From: Pantoea sp050157905
Lineage (GTDB): Bacteria > Pseudomonadota > Gammaproteobacteria > Enterobacterales > Enterobacteriaceae
NCBI RefSeq assembly: GCF_050157905.1
Contig: NZ_JBKIWZ010000001.1
Location: 3,472,001-3,536,000, forward strand
Length of the DNA: 64,000 bases
Reading direction: 5' to 3'
Shown here: positions 44,582 through 52,815 of the stretch, piece after piece
How positions within the stretch are numbered: position 1 is the first letter of the stretch
Layout: each line of letters begins with the position of its first letter
The notes under the pieces: generated by a model
Seen by the model: only the letters and a program-made list of their open reading frames with translations
Told to the model about the DNA's origin: nothing
Databases searched by the model: none
Program-made: the position numbers and the translations under genes

Positions 44582-45505
44582 ATGCTCGCCACCCTGACCC
44601 GCCTGTTCCCGCTCTGGGCCGTGTTGTTATCTGCCGCTGCGTATTTCTCGCCTGGCACCTTTCTCGGCATCGGACCCTGGGTCACTTATCTGCTGATGCT
44701 GATTATGTTCGGCATGGGGGTGACACTGAATATTGATGATTTTAAACGGGTACTCATCCGGCCTGCGCCGGTCATCGCCGGTACCTTTCTGCACTATCTG
44801 GTTATGCCGCTCGCGGCGTGGGGACTGGCAAAACTGTTCAATATGCCGCCCGATCTGGCCGCCGGCATGATTCTGGTCGGCAGCGTAGCCAGCGGAACCG
44901 CCAGCAACGTCATGATCTATCTGGCAAAAGGCGATGTGGCGCTGTCAGTGACCATCTCCTCGGTTTCCGCTCTGGTGGGTGTTTTCGCGACGCCGCTGCT
45001 GACCCGGTTCTACGTCGATACCCACATTCAGGTGGATGTGGCAGGCATGCTACTGAGCATCGTGAAGATCGTCGTAATCCCGATTACCCTGGGACTGATC
45101 ATTCATCACAGCATGAACAGCGTGGTTCGCCGCGTGGAGCCGTGGCTGCCTGCATTTTCGATGATCTGCATTCTGCTGATCATCAGTGCGGTTGTGGCGG
45201 GCAGCCAGGGCTTTATCGGCTCGGTGGGTCTGATGGTGATAGCGGCGGTGATCCTGCATAACGCGATCGGCCTGCTGGGCGGTTACTGGGGCGGTAAGCT
45301 GTTTGGCTTTGATGAGTCAACCTGCCGCACCCTGGCGCTGGAGGTGGGCATGCAAAACTCCGGTCTGGCGGCGACGCTGGGCAAACTCTACTTCTCGCCG
45401 CTGGCAGCTCTGCCAGGCGCGCTGTTCTCGGTGTGGCATAACCTCTCCGGCTCACTGCTGGCGGGCTACTGGTCAGGCAAACCGATCAAAAAGCAGGCCC
45501 CGTAA
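44582..45505 (+). CDS. panS: BASS-family transporter, probably ketopantoate/pantoate transporter PanS
   Basis: A 307-residue membrane protein of the bile acid:sodium symporter family with about nine or ten hydrophobic segments. Family motifs are visible: the N-terminal FGMGVTLNIDDF, the ILVGSVASGTASNVMIYLAKGD crossover region and ALEVGMQNSGLAATLG near the C-terminus. AAGGAAG sits 7 bases before the ATG. Enterobacterial members of this type are assigned as PanS, shown in Salmonella to move ketopantoate/pantoate; the substrate here is inferred by family. No pantothenate gene is near. Confidence 0.8.
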   Translation: MLATLTRLFPLWAVLLSAAAYFSPGTFLGIGPWVTYLLMLIMFGMGVTLNIDDFKRVLIRPAPVIAGTFLHYLVMPLAAWGLAKLFNMPPDLAAGMILVGSVASGTASNVMIYLAKGDVALSVTISSVSALVGVFATPLLTRFYVDTHIQVDVAGMLLSIVKIVVIPITLGLIIHHSMNSVVRRVEPWLPAFSMICILLIISAVVAGSQGFIGSVGLMVIAAVILHNAIGLLGGYWGGKLFGFDESTCRTLALEVGMQNSGLAATLGKLYFSPLAALPGALFSVWHNLSGSLLAGYWSGKPIKKQAP

Positions 45506-45568
45506 CGTCACAGGATAGTGGGATGATCCCGGTTGCGTCACCCTCCGGCGCAATCGGCGATTCAGGAC

Positions 45569-47194
45569 CTATTCATAATCACGCTCATCGTCAGGCTGTT
45601 CCAGCACGGTATAGGCCACGCTGCAGAACAGAGAGTTCAGACGTTTCATATCCCCGAGCAGACCGAGATGCAGTGAACTGGTTTCGATGCTCTGCACGTT
45701 CTGCTGGTGCAGACGGTCAACGTGCGTGTGTGAATAGCGACGAATGATCAGGCGGAAGCGATGTTTCGCACGACGCAGACGTCTGGCGCTGGTGACATCG
45801 TGCGACAAAAACACGGACAGACTCATCCGGAGGTTGGCGAGCAGCAGCTCCTGCAGGGTCTCCAGCTCTTTCAATCCCTCCGCAGAAAAGGTGCGGCCTG
45901 CCGCCAGTGACTTATCCGCGACATCACCACTCATCCGCTCGATGATGTCCCCGGCCTGCTCCAGATTCAGCGACATCTCGATGATCTCTCCCCAGCGACG
46001 CGAATCCTCTTCAGGCAGATCCTCTTTCGGCATCCGTGCCAGATAGAGCTTGATGGCGGTGTAGAGGACATCCACATCGTCATCCAGCCGCCTGACCGTG
46101 CGCGCCTCGCGGGATTCGCCATGCACCACTCTGCCGAAGGCCTCCAGCATCTGCTCCAGCACATCCCCGATACGCAGTGCTTCGCGGGCCGCATTAACCA
46201 GGGCCAGGGCAGGGGTATCCAGCGCGCTGCGATCGAGATGCTTCGGTTTGAGGTGCAGCGCGGTATCCACATCGTCGGCAATCAGCCGACGACAGAGACG
46301 CGCCATCTGGTCAGTCAGAGGCACCATCAGCACACAGCGGATCAGGTTGTAAAACACATGGAAGAAAATCACCAACTCTTCGTCATTAACCGGCAGCTTA
46401 TCAAGCCAGCTCGCCACCGTATCGACAAAGGGCAGAACCAGGATACAGCCGATCAATTTGAACAACAGGCTGCCCAGCGCCACGCGCTTGCCCGCTGCAT
46501 TCGAGCCGCTGGCGTTGATCATCGCCAGCAGGCCACTGCCAAGATTGGCCCCGATCACCAGGCAGAGCGCCACCTTGAACGAGATCACACCTGTGGCGGT
46601 CAGCGTGGCGGTGATCAGCACGGCGGCCAGGCTGGAGTAACTGATGATGGCAAAGAGCGCGCCCAGCAGCGCATCAAGCATTACGTCACCGGTCAGGCTG
46701 GAGAAGAGTACCTGCACACCGGCGGCCTGGGTTATCGGGCGCGCTGCGGTGACGATCAGCTGCAGCGCGAGCAGGATCAGACCCAGGCCGATGCTGGCGC
46801 GGCCCAGCTGACCGGCGCGCGTCTGCTTGCGGCCGAGAAAAAACACCACGCCAAAGAAGATAAACAGCGGGGAGAGCCACGAGAGATCAAATGTCAGAAT
46901 ACGCGCCATGATTGCCGTGCCGACATCGGCCCCCAGGATCACCACCAGCGCGGGTGTCAGGCTGACCAGGTTCTGCGCCACGAAAGAGGTAACCAGCAGG
47001 GTCGTTGCATTACTGCTCTGCACCAGCGTGGTGACGCCAATGCCCGCCAGAAAGGCCATGGGTTTTTTTTCGATGCTGCGGCTCAGAACCCGCCGCAGAT
47101 CCGCGCCGTAGACCCGCATGATACCGGTTCGCACGATGTGGGTGCCCCAGACCAGCAGGGCCACAGCAGAGAGCAGATTAAGCAGAGTTAACAC
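45569..47194 (-). CDS. yjbB: Na/Pi cotransporter family phosphate exporter YjbB
   Basis: An inner-membrane protein of 541 residues (E. coli 543). The N-terminal half has two Na/Pi-cotransport repeats, each with a QSSNATTLL- or SYSSLAAVL-type motif; the C-terminal part (about 340-541) is a PhoU-like helical domain. E. coli YjbB is reported to export phosphate when internal levels are high. I chose the GTG at 47194, which matches E. coli (LTLLNLLSAVALLVWG) and has AGGAG 10 bases upstream. It lies 107 bases downstream of the ABC operon in the same direction and may be co-transcribed. Confidence 0.92.
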   Translation of the reverse strand: MLTLLNLLSAVALLVWGTHIVRTGIMRVYGADLRRVLSRSIEKKPMAFLAGIGVTTLVQSSNATTLLVTSFVAQNLVSLTPALVVILGADVGTAIMARILTFDLSWLSPLFIFFGVVFFLGRKQTRAGQLGRASIGLGLILLALQLIVTAARPITQAAGVQVLFSSLTGDVMLDALLGALFAIISYSSLAAVLITATLTATGVISFKVALCLVIGANLGSGLLAMINASGSNAAGKRVALGSLLFKLIGCILVLPFVDTVASWLDKLPVNDEELVIFFHVFYNLIRCVLMVPLTDQMARLCRRLIADDVDTALHLKPKHLDRSALDTPALALVNAAREALRIGDVLEQMLEAFGRVVHGESREARTVRRLDDDVDVLYTAIKLYLARMPKEDLPEEDSRRWGEIIEMSLNLEQAGDIIERMSGDVADKSLAAGRTFSAEGLKELETLQELLLANLRMSLSVFLSHDVTSARRLRRAKHRFRLIIRRYSHTHVDRLHQQNVQSIETSSLHLGLLGDMKRLNSLFCSVAYTVLEQPDDERDYE

Positions 47195-47301
47195 GGGGCG
47201 TCGCTCCTCGTTCGTCAGGCGCAAAGCACAGACTGCCAGCCTGACGGGAAGCGCAATCTGCAAAGGGGATTGCCGCGCTGTGCGTGATTTTTTCCTGTGT
47301 T

Positions 47302-48294
47302 TTAAGCCACCTGGCGCAAAGTCGACATCTCCAATTGTAGACCAATCTGACTGCCAGCGGGGTGCAAATCAGCCGCCGACCGGTTAAGCACATCCACCGA
47401 AAGTTCAACCTCGTTTGCCCGGATACGGTAGCGGATGACATTGCCCAGCAGGCTGTGGCTGAGAATTTCAGCCGGAATCCCCTGGCCTGGCGTGGTAAAC
47501 CGCATCGATTCAGGGCGAATAGCGACCTGGCTGGTGAAAGACTGGCCGGTCAGCCGCGTTGCCTCTCCGGCGCTCAGCAGGTTGTAGTTGCCAATAAACC
47601 CGGCGGCAAAAAGGTCGACCGGCTGCGTATAAAGCGCCTCCGCATCGCCGTTCTGCACGATTTTCCCGCGATTCATCAGCACGATACGGTCTGAGAGCGT
47701 CAGCGCCTCCTCCTGATCGTGAGTGACAAAGAGCGTGGTCAGATTCAGCTCGCGCTGGATGCGTCGGATCTGATCGCGCAGATGGCGACGAATGCGCGCA
47801 TCCAGCGCCGACAGTGGTTCATCCAGCAGCAGCAGACGCGGGCGTGTCACCAGTGAACGCGCCAGCGCCACACGCTGACACTGCCCGCCCGAGAGCTGAT
47901 GCGGATAACGGCGTGCATAGTCACTCAGTTCCACCAGCTCCAGCCCCTCCATAACCCGCTGACGGATCTCTGCCTCGGGCAGCTTCTGCATTTTCAGGCC
48001 AAACGCGACGTTCTTCTCTACCGTCATGTTAGGAAACAGCGCATAGCTCTGAAACACCATGCCGATTGCCCGCTTCTGCGGGGTCAGCGGCACAATATCT
48101 TTGCCCGCCAGCCGGATTTCACCGCTGTCGACGCCGGTTAATCCCGCCAGACAGCGCAGCAGCGTCGATTTGCCGCAGCCGCTGGGGCCCAGCAGGGTGA
48201 CAAATTCCCCTTCTGCGGCGCTGAAATCGATCTGCTCAAAAATGGGTGTGGGCCCATAGGACTTGTTCAGCTCTCTGACTTCCAGATAACTCAT
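47302..48294 (-). CDS. ABC transporter ATP-binding protein (PhnT/PotA-like)
   Basis: ATPase of a binding-protein-dependent importer, 330 residues. Walker A GPSGCGKST at 36-44, ABC signature LSGGQ at 134-138, Walker B LLLLDEP at 154-160, switch histidine in FVTHDQEEALTLSD, then a C-terminal TOBE-type domain (about 240-330). It belongs to the spermidine/iron/2-aminoethylphosphonate group of ATPases. It begins 2 bases after the second permease gene and is the last gene of the five-gene operon. Confidence 0.9.
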   Translation of the reverse strand: MSYLEVRELNKSYGPTPIFEQIDFSAAEGEFVTLLGPSGCGKSTLLRCLAGLTGVDSGEIRLAGKDIVPLTPQKRAIGMVFQSYALFPNMTVEKNVAFGLKMQKLPEAEIRQRVMEGLELVELSDYARRYPHQLSGGQCQRVALARSLVTRPRLLLLDEPLSALDARIRRHLRDQIRRIQRELNLTTLFVTHDQEEALTLSDRIVLMNRGKIVQNGDAEALYTQPVDLFAAGFIGNYNLLSAGEATRLTGQSFTSQVAIRPESMRFTTPGQGIPAEILSHSLLGNVIRYRIRANEVELSVDVLNRSAADLHPAGSQIGLQLEMSTLRQVA

Positions 48295-48296
48295 AT

Positions 48297-49082
48297 TCAG
48301 CCTCGTTCAGGATTCAGGGCGTTAGCCAGCCAGGTGACCAGCAGCACGACGACAAAATAGGAGATCACCAGTGCGCTGGTGAAGTGACCGCTGCCGTTGC
48401 GCATGTTGAAGAGGTAGACCTGCAGGGTTTCGTAGCGGTTGCCGACCAGCAGATTGGCGAAGACAAATTCACCAATCAGAAAGGAGAACGAGAGCAGTAC
48501 GGCAATCAGCATTCCTTTGCGCAGGTTGGGCAGCACGACCCACAGCGCCGCCTGCCGGGTGCTGGCACCGAGCATCTGTGCGGCATCAATCAGCTCTTTG
48601 AGGTTGATGGCCTGCATATTGTTTGCCAGCGCCCGATAGATAAAGGGCAGCGCGATAGTGAAATAGCAGCCGATTAAAATCCAGGGTGTACCGGTCAGCA
48701 TCAGCGGGGAGGCAGAATAAAGTTGCAGCAGGCCTACCGAGGAAACCACAGGCGGCACGGCGAACGGCATCAGGATCAGCACGTTCATCACCGCATCCAG
48801 CCGGGGATAGTAGTAAGCGATCACAAACATGGCAGGCAGCACCAGCACCAGTGAGAAGAGCAGTGCGCCGAAACAGATCAGCAGAGAGTGCCCCAGCGCC
48901 GTCAGAAAGCGCGGATCGCTCCAGAGCTGGATAAACCACTTCAGGCTATAGCCCTGCGGCAGAATGGTGTTGCTCCAGTCGGATGAGAGCGCATAGAGCA
49001 GCGTGGCCAGCAGCGGCAACGCCAGCAGGGTAAAAAGCAGCCCGACCATGATGCGGTGATAGAGATGTTCGGCGCGTGACAT
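48297..49082 (-). CDS. ABC transporter permease 2
   Basis: A 261-residue inner-membrane permease with about six transmembrane segments and the EAA loop ELIDAAQMLGASTRQAALWVVLPNLRKG-type sequence near residues 160-190, where the ATPase docks. The ATG at 49082 (MSRAEHLYH) has GGAG 5 bases upstream; the frame continues upstream into the first permease gene without support. It is 11 bases from permease 1. Confidence 0.9.
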   Translation of the reverse strand: MSRAEHLYHRIMVGLLFTLLALPLLATLLYALSSDWSNTILPQGYSLKWFIQLWSDPRFLTALGHSLLICFGALLFSLVLVLPAMFVIAYYYPRLDAVMNVLILMPFAVPPVVSSVGLLQLYSASPLMLTGTPWILIGCYFTIALPFIYRALANNMQAINLKELIDAAQMLGASTRQAALWVVLPNLRKGMLIAVLLSFSFLIGEFVFANLLVGNRYETLQVYLFNMRNGSGHFTSALVISYFVVVLLVTWLANALNPERG

Positions 49083-49093
49083 GGCGGCTCCTT

Positions 49094-49939
49094 TCATGGC
49101 TGCTTTGCATTGAGATAGCTGCGGCGCACCAGATACTGCTGCACCAGGGTGATCAGCGCCATGATCGCCACCAGCAGCATGGCCAGTGCACTGCCGGTGT
49201 TTGGGTCCAGCGAAATATCGCCGGAAACCAGCGCGGCAATGCGCACCGGCACCACGTTGAAGTTGCCGGTCGTCAGGGCGTAAATCGTGGCGTAAGCGCC
49301 CAGCGCATTCGCCAGCAGGATGACAAAGGTTCCGATTAGCGCCGGAAAGAGAATCGGCAGGCCGATGTGCCACCCGTAGCGCCAGCGGCTGGCACCCAGC
49401 AGCGCCGCCGATTCCTGCCACTCTTTCTTCAGCCCGTCGAACGCCGGATAGAGCAGCAGCACGCCAAGCGGGATCTGGAACCAGGTGTAGACCAGCACCA
49501 TGCCGTTGCGCGAGAAGAGCCGGAAGCTCTCGACCACACCATAGTGGCGCAGCAGCAGCGTCAGACAGCCGTTCAGCCCCAGCAGTATTACAAAGGCAAA
49601 GGCCAGCGGCACACCGGCAAAGTTGCTGGTCATGTTAGTAAAGGAGAGCAGAAAGCGCTGCAGCCGTCCGCCGCCGATCTGATGCAGTGAATAGCCGGTC
49701 ACCAGCGCAATCAGTAATCCATACAGACTTGACCAGAGGGAAATATCCAGCGAAAAGCGGAACGCCTGCTGATAGAAAGGCGAGGTCAGGATATCCTGAT
49801 AGTTATCCCAGCCCCACCGGCTGTTCATCTCACTCCAGAAGCTGTTGATGGCGATCCACAATAGCGGTGCCAGCTGAAAAGCGACCCAGAACAGGGTAAA
49901 AGGCAGTAGCAGCAATAGCGCAATCCCTTTACCTTTCAT
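49094..49939 (-). CDS. ABC transporter permease 1
   Basis: A 281-residue permease with an N-terminal transmembrane anchor and about six segments in all. The EAA loop is ESAALLGASRWRYGWHIGLP, intact with its conserved glycine. The start overlaps the stop of the phosphoesterase gene by four bases (ATGA), so the enzyme and the transporter are translationally coupled. It resembles PhnU-type and Fe/thiamine-type permeases. Confidence 0.9.
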   Translation of the reverse strand: MKGKGIALLLLLPFTLFWVAFQLAPLLWIAINSFWSEMNSRWGWDNYQDILTSPFYQQAFRFSLDISLWSSLYGLLIALVTGYSLHQIGGGRLQRFLLSFTNMTSNFAGVPLAFAFVILLGLNGCLTLLLRHYGVVESFRLFSRNGMVLVYTWFQIPLGVLLLYPAFDGLKKEWQESAALLGASRWRYGWHIGLPILFPALIGTFVILLANALGAYATIYALTTGNFNVVPVRIAALVSGDISLDPNTGSALAMLLVAIMALITLVQQYLVRRSYLNAKQP

Positions 49940-50748
49940 TGTGACCGCTCCGCCAGCAGTCCGCGACAGACCGGCTTATCATGCGCGACCGCCAGCAGCT
50001 CACACAGGGTGCCGCAGAGATCGGTCTGCTGCGGTGCAAGGTCCGGCTGCAGCGAGAATGCGCGGCCAAAAACAAACAGCGGCACGGTGGTCTCCTCCGG
50101 CAGAATGCCGCCGTGGGAGCGATCGTCGTTCATGCCATGGTCAGCCGTGACCATTACCTGGTAACCCTCCGCCAGCCATTGCGGCATCCATTGCGAGAGC
50201 AGGCCATCGGCGATGCGCGCCCGGTTGCGATACTGTGGTGAGCAGAGCCCTGACTTATGCCCGGCATCGTCGATGTTCATTGGGTGAATCAACAGAAAAT
50301 CAGGATCGTGACGCAGCCGCAGGCTCTCTGCATCTTCAAACAGATGCGAGTCGGGATAGCTGTCGTCAGAGTAAAAATGGCCATACTGAATGGGCAGGTC
50401 CGGCGCGTCAGTATGACGGTCGCGCGCCGGAACGAACGGTGTCCGGTTATACAGCTCACTCACCCAGTGGTAGGCAGCGGCCGCCGTTGTCAGTCCGGCG
50501 GCCCGCGCAAAGTGAAACACGCTGCGTTCGCGACTCAACCGGCTGACGCCGTTATGAATAATGCCGCTTCTGACCGGCGGAACACCGGTCAGGATGCACT
50601 CATAAAGCGGGCGCGACAGGGACGGCAGCTCACAGGTCATACGGTAATAGAAGCCGTTGCCCTGCGAACATTCGGCGTGCAGGTAACCCATTGCATGTTG
50701 CGCGACCTGATTGCTCAGACCGTCCAGCACCACCAGGATCGTTTTCAT
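49936..50748 (-). CDS. alkaline-phosphatase-superfamily phosphoesterase, cytoplasmic
   Basis: A 270-residue hydrolase of the NPP/phosphonoacetate-hydrolase branch of the alkaline phosphatase superfamily. Two-metal-site motifs are visible: VLDGLS near the start (Asp), PSLSRPLYECILTGVPP (nucleophile region), NIDDAGHKSG (Asp, His), TADHGM (Asp-His) and a late His in SHGG. In NPP enzymes the nucleophile is Thr; here that place is Ser. It has no signal peptide, so it should act in the cytoplasm on an imported phosphodiester, phosphonate or similar compound. The ATG at 50748 has GGAG 6 bases upstream. Substrate unknown. Confidence 0.82.
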   Translation of the reverse strand: MKTILVVLDGLSNQVAQHAMGYLHAECSQGNGFYYRMTCELPSLSRPLYECILTGVPPVRSGIIHNGVSRLSRERSVFHFARAAGLTTAAAAYHWVSELYNRTPFVPARDRHTDAPDLPIQYGHFYSDDSYPDSHLFEDAESLRLRHDPDFLLIHPMNIDDAGHKSGLCSPQYRNRARIADGLLSQWMPQWLAEGYQVMVTADHGMNDDRSHGGILPEETTVPLFVFGRAFSLQPDLAPQQTDLCGTLCELLAVAHDKPVCRGLLAERSQ

Positions 50749-50768
50749 TCCGTTCTCCCCGCCAGACA

Positions 50769-51830
50769 CTACTGCTGCATGTTGATGATGACGTTTTCCT
50801 GCCACAGGCGCGGCAGCATTTTTGACGATTTATCCCACGCAGCCTGGTCCTTAACCGGACGGGCATGTTTATATTCCGACTGTGGCAGCAGGCGAGCCTG
50901 AACGTCCGCCGGCAGCGTCAGATGCTCAGCACGGATTGGGCGGGCATAGCCTTTCGCCAGATTGATCTGTCCCTGATCGGAGAAGATATATTCGCGGGTC
51001 AGTTTCGCTGCCGCAGGGTGTTTCGCGTATTTGTTAATGAGGGTGGTGTAGCCGGAGGTCACGGAGCCGTCAGAAGGGATTACGACCTCGTAGCGCGTTT
51101 TGTCGATCTGATCGCGGTAGTTAAGGGCGTTAAAGTCCCACACAACCGCCATCTGCACTTCGCCCTTTTCGATATTAGCAATCACCGGATCGGTCACGCC
51201 AAGACGCCCCTGTTTTGCCAGGTCGGCAAAGAACGCCAGCGCCGGTTTCAGGTTCTTCTCATCGCCGCCCAGCGCGTAGTTTGCTGCCAGTACGCCGTTA
51301 GCCGCCTGAGCTGCCACGCCGACGTCGCCGATAGTAACCACATACTTACCTTTCTTCAGATCGGCCCAGCTGTGGGGAATATCTTTTACCTGCTGCTTGT
51401 CGATCAGAAAGGCAATGGTGCCGGTATAGGCCAGCGCCCAGTGTCCCTCTTTATCTTTCGCCCAGTCCGGGATTTGATCCCAGTGGGTCGGTTTATAGGG
51501 CTGAGTCACGCCTTTAGCCACGGCGATGGGGCCAAAGGCGGCACCGACATCACCGATATCAGCACTGGCGTTCTCTTTCTCCGCCTCGAATTTTGCCAGC
51601 TCCTGGGCCGATGACATATCCGTGTCGCTGTGCTTCAGGCCATATTTGCTGCTGATGTCACGCCAGGTATCTTTCCAGTTGGCCCAGCTGTCCGGCATCC
51701 CGACGCTGTTGACCTGACCTTCGCTGCGCGCGGCTTTTTCCAGCGCGGTAAGGTCATTATCAGCGGCCTGCGCGACGGGCAGGGTAAGCACAACAGCACT
51801 GGCTACTACAGAGGCGATAAACGCTTTCAT
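50769..51830 (-). CDS. ABC transporter periplasmic substrate-binding protein
   Basis: A 353-residue solute-binding protein with a clear Sec signal peptide, cleaved about residue 22 (VAQA-AD), in the family 1 group that binds iron, polyamines, thiamine or 2-aminoethylphosphonate. The body has ADIGDVGAAFGPIAVAKG, WDFNALNYRDQ and a C-terminal YARPIRAEHLTLP block. It heads the operon, as expected for the most abundant component; the phosphoesterase gene follows after 20 bases. Ligand cannot be read from the sequence. Confidence 0.9.
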   Translation of the reverse strand: MKAFIASVVASAVVLTLPVAQAADNDLTALEKAARSEGQVNSVGMPDSWANWKDTWRDISSKYGLKHSDTDMSSAQELAKFEAEKENASADIGDVGAAFGPIAVAKGVTQPYKPTHWDQIPDWAKDKEGHWALAYTGTIAFLIDKQQVKDIPHSWADLKKGKYVVTIGDVGVAAQAANGVLAANYALGGDEKNLKPALAFFADLAKQGRLGVTDPVIANIEKGEVQMAVVWDFNALNYRDQIDKTRYEVVIPSDGSVTSGYTTLINKYAKHPAAAKLTREYIFSDQGQINLAKGYARPIRAEHLTLPADVQARLLPQSEYKHARPVKDQAAWDKSSKMLPRLWQENVIINMQQ

Positions 51831-51865
51831 CTCAGTTGCTCCGGGTGTAAGTTGATGGGCCTGTC

Positions 51866-51877
51866 TGGTCTAGTCCA
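51866..51877. promoter_or_regulatory. HutC/PhnF-type operator
   Basis: TGGTCTAGTCCA matches 11 of 12 bases of the TGGTCTAGACCA-like palindrome bound by HutC-subfamily GntR regulators such as DasR, and is close to the PhnF site. It lies 36-47 bases upstream of the binding-protein gene, between it and the divergent GntR gene, a natural place for an operator. Confidence 0.65.
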
Positions 51878-52036
51878 GCAAGAACCGAGCCAATGTAGCC
51901 CCTGACTATGAACGATTTATGACAGCGCGGCGCGGGACGGGGGACAGGTAAAGAAAACGGCGGCCCGTCAGCCGATCGCTGACGCCGTTACCTGAACAGT
52001 AAGAGTGCAGAGTCGCACTAAAATGAGGCTAATGTT

Positions 52037-52744
52037 GTGGCGTCACCAGCACTTAAATCGGCGGAGACTATCGCCAGCATCCTGCTGATGCGCATCCAGT
52101 CTGGCGAGTTCAGCAGCGGACGCCTGCCCGCCGAGCGTGCCCTGAGCGAGGCGTTCAGCACGACCCGCATCACATTGCGGGAAGCGCTGGGCAAGCTCGA
52201 AGCGCAGGGGATGATCTACCGGGAACTGCGACGCGGCTGGTTTATTGCGCCACCGCGGCTGATCTATAACCCGCTGCATCACAGCCATTTTCATGCCATG
52301 GCGTGCGCCCAGGGACGGCAGGCGACGACCGAGGTGATCGCTGCCGAAGAGGTCGCGGCGCACGACAGCGTAGCGACCGCCTTACAGCTGACGCCGGGTT
52401 CAGCGGTTTACTGCATCCGCCGCCTGCGGCGCATTGATGGACGTGCGGTGCTTTACGTCGAACACTACCTCAATCCCCGGTTTTTCCCGGGTTTACTTGG
52501 CGAGGACCTGACACGTTCACTGACCGATCTCTATGACCAGCGTTACGGCATCCGTTATGGCGGCGCGCGCTTCACGATCCTGCCCGGCCCGTTGCCGGAA
52601 ATCGCCGCACCGACGCTGAATGTGGCAACCGGCAGCCCCGGCCTGCTGATCACCCGTATCAATCGCAATCAGCATCGGGAAGTGATTGATTGCGACTGCG
52701 AATACTGGCGTTACGATGCGCTCTGCGTGGATATGGAGGCCTGA
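52037..52744 (+). CDS. GntR-family (HutC/UTRA) transcriptional regulator
   Basis: A 235-residue regulator. The N-terminal winged helix (about 1-70) contains GRLPAERALSEAFSTTRITL and EALGKLEAQGMIY; the C-terminal UTRA ligand-binding domain (about 85-230) contains AVYCIRRLRRIDGRAVLYVEHY. The start is GTG with TGAGG 8 bases upstream. It is divergent from the ABC operon and most likely its local repressor. Its resemblance in type and place to PhnR of the Salmonella 2-aminoethylphosphonate locus suggests a phosphonate-like inducer, but that is inference. Confidence 0.88.
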   Translation: MASPALKSAETIASILLMRIQSGEFSSGRLPAERALSEAFSTTRITLREALGKLEAQGMIYRELRRGWFIAPPRLIYNPLHHSHFHAMACAQGRQATTEVIAAEEVAAHDSVATALQLTPGSAVYCIRRLRRIDGRAVLYVEHYLNPRFFPGLLGEDLTRSLTDLYDQRYGIRYGGARFTILPGPLPEIAAPTLNVATGSPGLLITRINRNQHREVIDCDCEYWRYDALCVDMEA

Positions 52745-52750
52745 GTCAAT

Positions 52751-52770
52751 ATTGTGATTTGCGTCACACT
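52751..52770. promoter_or_regulatory. CRP site upstream of psiE
   Basis: TGTGA-TTTGCG-TCACA (52753-52768) is a perfect TGTGA-N6-TCACA core. It lies 48 bases before psiE. E. coli psiE is known to be repressed by cAMP-CRP and activated by PhoB; I do not see a clear Pho box in the remaining short spacer. Confidence 0.85.
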
Positions 52771-52815
52771 CGCGCATGATAGCGCACGCTGATAACCTCT
52801 TTTTTAAGGCGCAAC

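Noticed and set aside
46121..47191. 356-codon open frame antisense to yjbB
   Set aside because: Gln/His/Arg-rich shadow product. The yjbB frame encodes clear membrane repeats and a PhoU-like domain.
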